36,419 bases of DNA, from the NCBI RefSeq assembly GCF_000383235.1, contig NZ_KB910964.1, positions 1-36,419 of the forward strand. Direction: 5' to 3'. The number at the start of each line of letters is the position of its first letter. Within the stretch, counting starts at the first letter, position 1. This document shows, in pieces, positions 32,469 through 36,419 of the stretch. The notes under the pieces were generated by a model that did no database searches, was not told where the DNA came from, and worked only from the letters and a program-made list of their open reading frames with translations. The translations under genes were made by a program, and so were the position numbers. The DNA is from Bacillus sp. 123MFChir2 (lineage in GTDB: Bacteria; Bacillota; Bacilli; Bacillales; Bacillaceae_G).

Positions 32469-32828
32469 ATGATACGTAATATTCCATTACTGATTGAGTA
32501 TTTAGCATTTTTCGGTTTAATTTGTTGCTTAGTAATTTACAACACAAACATTGTATTTTTAAGCATTGTTATTACATTTATTACTTGTGAAGTGCTTATG
32601 GAAATATTCAAAATTCGACTAAAGCGACATATTTCACATATATATACTGCTCTATTCATTATCAGTTCTTTAATAACAAATATTAATTTTAACGGCTTAC
32701 ATGTCTCAGCAATATTTCCAGTATTTTTTATGACTATTCTTCTTATAGTCTCTCAATATATATACGTTCCAGAATATCGGAAACAACAGCTACAGCAACA
32801 ACAAGAAGCATGGGAAGTGGGGAAATAA
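32469..32828 (+). CDS. Small membrane protein, second gene of the SH3b-M23 operon
   Basis: 119 aa with about four hydrophobic segments (LIEYLAFFGLICCLVIY, IVFLSIVITFITCEV, YTALFIISSLITN, AIFPVFFMTILLIVSQYI) and a Gln-rich basic C-terminal tail. It starts 6 nt after the peptidase stop with little ribosome binding site, so it is probably translated by reinitiation. No family is recognised. Its last stop overlaps the next start (TAATG). Confidence 0.78.
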   Translation: MIRNIPLLIEYLAFFGLICCLVIYNTNIVFLSIVITFITCEVLMEIFKIRLKRHISHIYTALFIISSLITNINFNGLHVSAIFPVFFMTILLIVSQYIYVPEYRKQQLQQQQEAWEVGK

Positions 32829-32983
32829 TGCAACGATCCTTTACAACCCGTCTAATAAAATCTTTTCTAGACTCGTATGAAAGAATGAATTATTTTTTCG
32901 GCATTAATGATAATACAAATAGTCAATTTCTTTTGTACGGTATGGTTTCTCTTACCATTATTTCTCTTTTTCTTTATTATTAA
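32828..32983 (+). CDS. 51-aa membrane peptide, third gene of the SH3b-M23 operon
   Basis: The sequence reads MQRSFTTRLIKSFLDSYERM, then NYFFGINDNTNSQFL and the hydrophobic end LYGMVSLTIISLFLYY, then TAA. It overlaps the preceding gene by one base (TAATG), has AGTGGGGAAAT as ribosome binding site, and its stop is followed at once by a 16-bp terminator stem. It has an amphipathic N-terminus and a C-terminal transmembrane segment. No family is recognised. The tight coupling makes it a credible real gene. Confidence 0.75.
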   Translation: MQRSFTTRLIKSFLDSYERMNYFFGINDNTNSQFLLYGMVSLTIISLFLYY

Positions 32984-33020
32984 AAGAAGGATTCCACATC
33001 GTGTGGAATCCTTCTTTGCG
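32983..33020 (+). terminator. Terminator of the SH3b-M23 operon
   Basis: AAAGAAGGATTCCACA (32983-32998) pairs perfectly with TGTGGAATCCTTCTTT (33002-33017). Confidence 0.85.
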
Positions 33021-33021
33021 C

Positions 33022-33209
33022 TTTATATAAATCCAACTTGACTTTCCAACACACAGGTCGCCACCATGCCAAGCAAAAAATACTTTCTCTCTTTGTTTGA
33101 ACTTTGCACGTGGCAGAAAAAGGAACTAACCGCCTCTATGCATGGCCAGTTGCTCTCGCTCACCAAAAAAGAAAAGGTTTTTTATGTTAGTTTCTCAATT
33201 TGCATTTAT
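33022..33209 (+). repeat. bcr-type dispersed repeat, copy 7 (complete, flanked by TTTAT)
   Basis: TTTAT at 33022-33026 and again at 33205-33209 flank 178 bp whose ends, ATAAATCCAACTTGAC and CAATTTGCATTTAT, are imperfect inverted repeats. The interior matches copy 1 closely, including GTTAGTTTCTCAATTTGC. This is the best-preserved copy and shows the likely element ends and target duplication. Confidence 0.83.
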
Positions 33210-33246
33210 ATAATTTAAAAGCCTAATATAAAACTACTTTTCTCGT

Positions 33247-34398
33247 TTATCCGCATGCATATTGCTCATAAATAAAACTTAAATTATATTTATTTTCTAA
33301 ATTCATACGTTGTTCATCACTACACCAATAAAATAAAATATCATGTATTGATGCATAACGCTTATTCTTTAAAAATTGCTTAATAAAAGAAGGAAAACAA
33401 TTTGGTAATTGTATAAATATATAGTTGCGTAGTAGTTCCTCTTTATAACCGATTCCTTTGCATATATACATAAGTTCTTCACAATAATACATTTGCTGTG
33501 GAACTTGAATCATTTCAAAAAATGGAATGTACGATAATAATTTACCAACAAAGTGCTCATATTTTGTTATAAACTCAAATGACATATGTTCCATCATCTC
33601 TTTTATAACAAACAAATAATCATCAACATGAGTTGTCTTTAACGGATTCAGATGATCAGATATTTGTGCAATGACTGCACGCTGACATGCTACAACGGCA
33701 CGGCTTGGTTCATAATATGTTAAAAAATCTGTACATTTTCGATATTTTTTTAATAAATCTAGCGTGTATACATCACAAATATATGTATTACAATATTTTG
33801 CCATATTCATTAAATTTTCATCTAACTGCTCTTTTGATAATCCCTTTGCTTGTTTACAAAGAAACAGAAACATAAACTCCATCATTTCTTTATGAGACAA
33901 AAGTGTCTTATACTTTTCAATACACTCTACATTAAACTTAATTCTTTCCCAAATAAAATCATCATTACTTTCTAATTCCATAACCTTTTGTTTTATAATT
34001 AAATAATTCCAAGCGACTACTTGTGTAAATACATCCCATGATTCGTACTCTAGCGATGTTTGTACGAATTCTTCTAATCCCTCAGCCACCATAAAAGTAT
34101 AAGCTTGTTGATACCATCCTACTTCTTGACATAAACGAATAACTCGAACTAGAGTTGGCATTTCATCTTTATGAAACTTCGGCAAATTATGTGATTTTTT
34201 CATTCCATATAAAATAAAAGGAATTAAATTTTCTTTCTTGTAAAATTCTTTTTCTTTCCAAGCTAGAATAGTTCGTTCTTTTCCTTCCCCTTTTGGAGAC
34301 TCTGGTATAAGCAAAGAGAGTAAATCCGCGAAATTTTCTGGCTCTTTATACGTATCCGTAACCAAGTTCCAATTCGGTTCAGGATGCATAATCGTCAT
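33247..34398 (-). CDS. Protein of unknown function, all-helical
   Basis: 383 aa, soluble, no signal peptide or transmembrane helix. Composition and pattern (long amphipathic stretches such as IKFNVECIEKYKTLLSHKEM, YDQ-like helix pairs, many Cys, Tyr and Met) suggest an alpha-solenoid or TPR-like helical repeat protein, but I can assign no family. It starts after GGGGGGAATTAT. It is monocistronic on the minus strand with AT-rich upstream DNA, and a bcr repeat lies directly downstream. Confidence 0.78.
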   Translation of the reverse strand: MTIMHPEPNWNLVTDTYKEPENFADLLSLLIPESPKGEGKERTILAWKEKEFYKKENLIPFILYGMKKSHNLPKFHKDEMPTLVRVIRLCQEVGWYQQAYTFMVAEGLEEFVQTSLEYESWDVFTQVVAWNYLIIKQKVMELESNDDFIWERIKFNVECIEKYKTLLSHKEMMEFMFLFLCKQAKGLSKEQLDENLMNMAKYCNTYICDVYTLDLLKKYRKCTDFLTYYEPSRAVVACQRAVIAQISDHLNPLKTTHVDDYLFVIKEMMEHMSFEFITKYEHFVGKLLSYIPFFEMIQVPQQMYYCEELMYICKGIGYKEELLRNYIFIQLPNCFPSFIKQFLKNKRYASIHDILFYWCSDEQRMNLENKYNLSFIYEQYACG

Positions 34399-34719
34399 AT
34401 AATTCCCCCCTATTTTCTATATGTATGATAAAATATTTGAATGCTATTAAACTAATCATCAATATTAATACTAATATCAATATATTCAAAGAAACATATA
34501 ATGCTTATATTCATTAGTATATCATGTTTTTTATATGTTAATAGTTGTTAATAAAAATTTCAGAAGTAATTCACATAAAATATAAATTTAATCTGCGGGA
34601 GAACCCCCCACAGATTATGAATAAAACTAATGGAGCGTATGTTAACAGCTTATCCTTCACTACAGCTTTGCTTTCTAATCAAGCTATCCTTAGCAAACAA
34701 AATAAAAGTATCCCTTTCT
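34399..34719. other. Gene-free AT-rich spacer
   Basis: It contains one hairpin, ATCTG-GGG (34591 on) with CCC-CAGAT (to 34615), which could be the terminator of the CBS-domain gene about 100 nt past its stop. A plus-strand frame at 34545 has no ribosome binding site. Nothing else is recognised. Confidence 0.5.
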
Positions 34720-35139
34720 TTAGTCTGTCTGCTCTGATATTTCACTTAAAGCAACGCCTGCTTGATCATCTGCATATTTAGTTGTTGCTAAATCACCAAG
34801 TGCTAACATCCCAACAAGTTGCCCATGTTCAACTACCGGCAATCTTCTTATTTGATAACGTGCCATTAACTCTGTCGCTTTTTCAATAGCATCATCAGGT
34901 GAAACGGAAATAATTTGTGTTGTCATAACATTTGTAATTTGATTGGAACCCGGATGCTTTTCCGCAATTCCTCGCACAACCAAATCACGGTCTGTAACAA
35001 GACCAATAACTTGATTATTCTCTACAACAGGGATCATTCCTATATCTTCTTCCTTCATTTTTACCGCTGCTTCATATACATTATCTAGTGGTGTACATTG
35101 TACAATATTTGTACTCATCAATTCTCGAACAGTTGTCAT
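34720..35139 (-). CDS. CBS domain pair protein
   Basis: 139 aa consisting of two CBS motifs: residues about 7-60 (RELMSTNIVQCTPLDNVYEA...VTDRDLVVRGIA) and 72-125 (NVMTTQIISVSPDDAIEKAT...LALGDLATT). Stand-alone CBS pairs bind adenine nucleotides or c-di-AMP and act as sensors; in B. cereus group such short proteins resemble YhcV/CbpA-type, but the ligand is not visible. I chose ATG 35139, which follows AAAGGAGGG; 13 more codons upstream are unconserved. Monocistronic. Confidence 0.9.
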   Translation of the reverse strand: MTTVRELMSTNIVQCTPLDNVYEAAVKMKEEDIGMIPVVENNQVIGLVTDRDLVVRGIAEKHPGSNQITNVMTTQIISVSPDDAIEKATELMARYQIRRLPVVEHGQLVGMLALGDLATTKYADDQAGVALSEISEQTD

Positions 35140-35803
35140 AAATATATTACCCTCCTTTACACACTTTAGCATTTCCAACCCTCTTCATTTCGATTCGCCA
35201 GTTCATTAAAGAAAAATGAGATACCAACTATCATTAGAAATAAAGAATATTACTTTACCAAATGGAGAGAACAATTATAATTTAAACATCATTGTCTAGA
35301 ATCCCACACAAAACTTAAAATAAATTGGATACTCACAGCTGCAATGGTCGATTTTAAATTGCGGAGAGAAAATATACGCTTTATCGTTCTTAATTAAGAA
35401 CGGATTGTAAAGATATAGAGTAATGAGTAGGATGAGGTGAGTATAAAAGATACCTTATACCGTAAATTATTCATGCAACATTCCGGTGTACAAGAATCAT
35501 AATCAATTGGTAAAAATATATTGCACTATATTCTTTCCTAATTACACAAAATCATACAAAATCCTTCATTATTTATAATAAAAAACAAAACATTTTATAA
35601 TATGGTAAAGATATATTTATTGTTATAATAATGTGAAACAATCATCAGTAGAGTTTCTTTATTTTTGATACTTTCGATTTAAGTAATCAAAAATACCCGA
35701 ATAAACACATGGACTAGGAGATCATGAATCAAAGAAGTAATTATAATTTGTTATAACAAATATAATATATGGAAGGCATAATGTATGATATTATTTTTCC
35801 TTA
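35140..35803. other. About 660 bp without a confident gene
   Basis: AT-rich. It holds a perfect 18-bp palindrome (CGTTCTTAA/TTAAGAACG, 35385-35402) and a 21-codon GTG frame at 35437-35502 (VSIKDTLYRKLFMQHSGVQE plus one residue) behind a weak AGGATGAGG site. No RNA family or larger ORF was recognised. Confidence 0.5.
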
Positions 35804-35836
35804 AATAAAAAGAGTCAGCACCATGCTGACTCTTTA
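35804..35836 (-). terminator. Terminator of the tRNA operon
   Basis: AAAGAGTCAGCA pairs perfectly with TGCTGACTCTTT (35809-35820 with 35824-35835), followed on the minus strand by TTTTTATTT. It directly follows tRNA-Glu. Confidence 0.92.
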
Positions 35837-35837
35837 A

Positions 35838-35909
35838 TGACCCGTACGGGATTCGAACCCGTGTTACCGCCGTGAAAGGGCGGTGTCTTAACCACTTGAC
35901 CAACGGGCC
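35838..35909 (-). tRNA. tRNA-Glu (anticodon TTC)
   Basis: Acceptor GGCCCGT/ACGGGTC, anticodon arm CCGCC-CTTTCAC-GGCGG, T-arm GTTCGAATC. The CCA end is not encoded. It is the last tRNA of the operon. Confidence 0.96.
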
Positions 35910-35910
35910 A

Positions 35911-35985
35911 TGGCTCCGCAGGTAGGACTCGAACCTACGACCGATCGGTTAACAGCCGATAGCTCTACCACTGAGCTACTGCGGA
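35911..35985 (-). tRNA. tRNA-Asn (anticodon GTT)
   Basis: Acceptor TCCGCAG/CTGCGGA, anticodon arm ATCGG-CTGTTAA-CCGAT, T-loop TTCGAGTC, encoded CCA. Confidence 0.96.
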
Positions 35986-35988
35986 ATA

Positions 35989-36065
<77 letters not shown>

Positions 36066-36075
36066 ATATTTTTTA

Positions 36076-36146
36076 CAGGGGCAGTAGGAATCGAACCCAC
36101 ACCGGAGGTTTTGGAGACCTCTGTTCTACCGTTAAACTATGCCCCT
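36076..36146 (-). tRNA. tRNA-Trp (anticodon CCA)
   Basis: Acceptor AGGGGCA/TGCCCCT with discriminator G, anticodon arm GAGGT-CTCCAAA-ACCTC, T-loop TTCGATTC. The CCA end is not encoded. Confidence 0.95.
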
Positions 36147-36149
36147 AAG

Positions 36150-36225
<76 letters not shown>

Positions 36226-36245
36226 TAGTTTTTTACAAAAAAAAA

Positions 36246-36321
<76 letters not shown>

Positions 36322-36331
36322 TTTATATAAA

Positions 36332-36407
36332 TGGCGGTCCCGACCGGGGTCGAACCGGCGATCTCCTGCGTGACAGGCAGGCATGTTAACCACTACACCA
36401 CGGGACC
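36332..36407 (-). tRNA. tRNA-Asp (anticodon GTC)
   Basis: Acceptor GGTCCCG/CGGGACC with discriminator G, anticodon arm CCTGC-CTGTCAC-GCAGG, T-loop TTCGACCC, encoded CCA. Confidence 0.96.
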
Positions 36408-36409
36408 AT

Positions 36410-36419
36410 TGGTTGCGGG
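36410..36419 (-). tRNA. 3' end of a further tRNA, probably tRNA-fMet (partial)
   Basis: On the minus strand the last ten bases read CCCGCAACCA, matching the 3' end of Bacillus initiator tRNA (unpaired A72, discriminator A, CCA). The rest lies outside the window. The order fMet-Asp-Phe is common in Bacillus rRNA-linked tRNA clusters. Confidence 0.6.

Overview
The window looks like chromosomal DNA of a Bacillus cereus group organism. The evidence is AT-rich low-GC Firmicute sequence, strong GGAGG ribosome binding sites, a partial spoVR sporulation gene, seven copies of a bcr-type dispersed repeat, tandem TPP riboswitches of the kind studied in B. anthracis, and a tRNA cluster ending (on the minus strand) with fMet-Asp-Phe-Thr-Trp-Ile-Asn-Glu. 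This assignment comes from reading the sequence; no database search was run.

Layout. 1-800: the 5' two thirds of spoVR (minus). 960-2710: a DUF952 protein, a truncated WYL-type regulator remnant and a nitroreductase. 2882-4964: a two-component system. 5314-9625: mostly small exported, lipoprotein or thiol-disulfide proteins (secreted protein, PCYCGC lipoprotein, LCP-family lipoprotein, BdbC plus a thioredoxin-like partner, DUF1540 protein, small membrane protein). 9834-16031: L,D-transpeptidase, SDR oxidoreductase, NCS2 purine permease, patatin-like lipase, and a divergent MarR/MFS pair with matching operator palindromes. 16247-17870: two accessory-looking surface proteins, one carrying three Ltp-type repeats.

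18397-25703 is a potassium region on the minus strand. A c-di-AMP (ydaO/yuaA-type) riboswitch precedes a two-gene operon: an orphan protein resembling an RCK_N/TrkA-N domain and a small AlpA-like helix-turn-helix protein. A second c-di-AMP riboswitch, with its own promoter and terminator, precedes a 34-codon membrane ORF, kdpF, kdpA, kdpB, kdpC and a KdpD that has only its N-terminal half (no membrane segments, no kinase). No kdpE is present. Second-messenger RNA control therefore appears to replace the usual KdpD/KdpE control.

25799-30915 is the thiamine operon tenI-thiO-thiS-thiG-thiF-thiD (minus), led by one sigma-A promoter and two consecutive TPP riboswitches, each with its own terminator. 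A bcr repeat sits inside it between thiO and thiS. 31305-32983 is a three-gene plus-strand operon (SH3b-M23 peptidase, membrane protein, 51-aa membrane protein). It is followed by an unrecognised 383-aa protein, a two-CBS protein, about 660 bp without a confident gene, and the tRNA cluster.

The most interesting parts are the twin c-di-AMP riboswitch arrangement with its two uncharacterised genes and kinase-less KdpD, the small ORFs translationally coupled to kdpF and to the M23 operon, the repeat inside the thi operon, a perfect 28-bp palindrome upstream of the LCP gene, and the Ltp-repeat protein.
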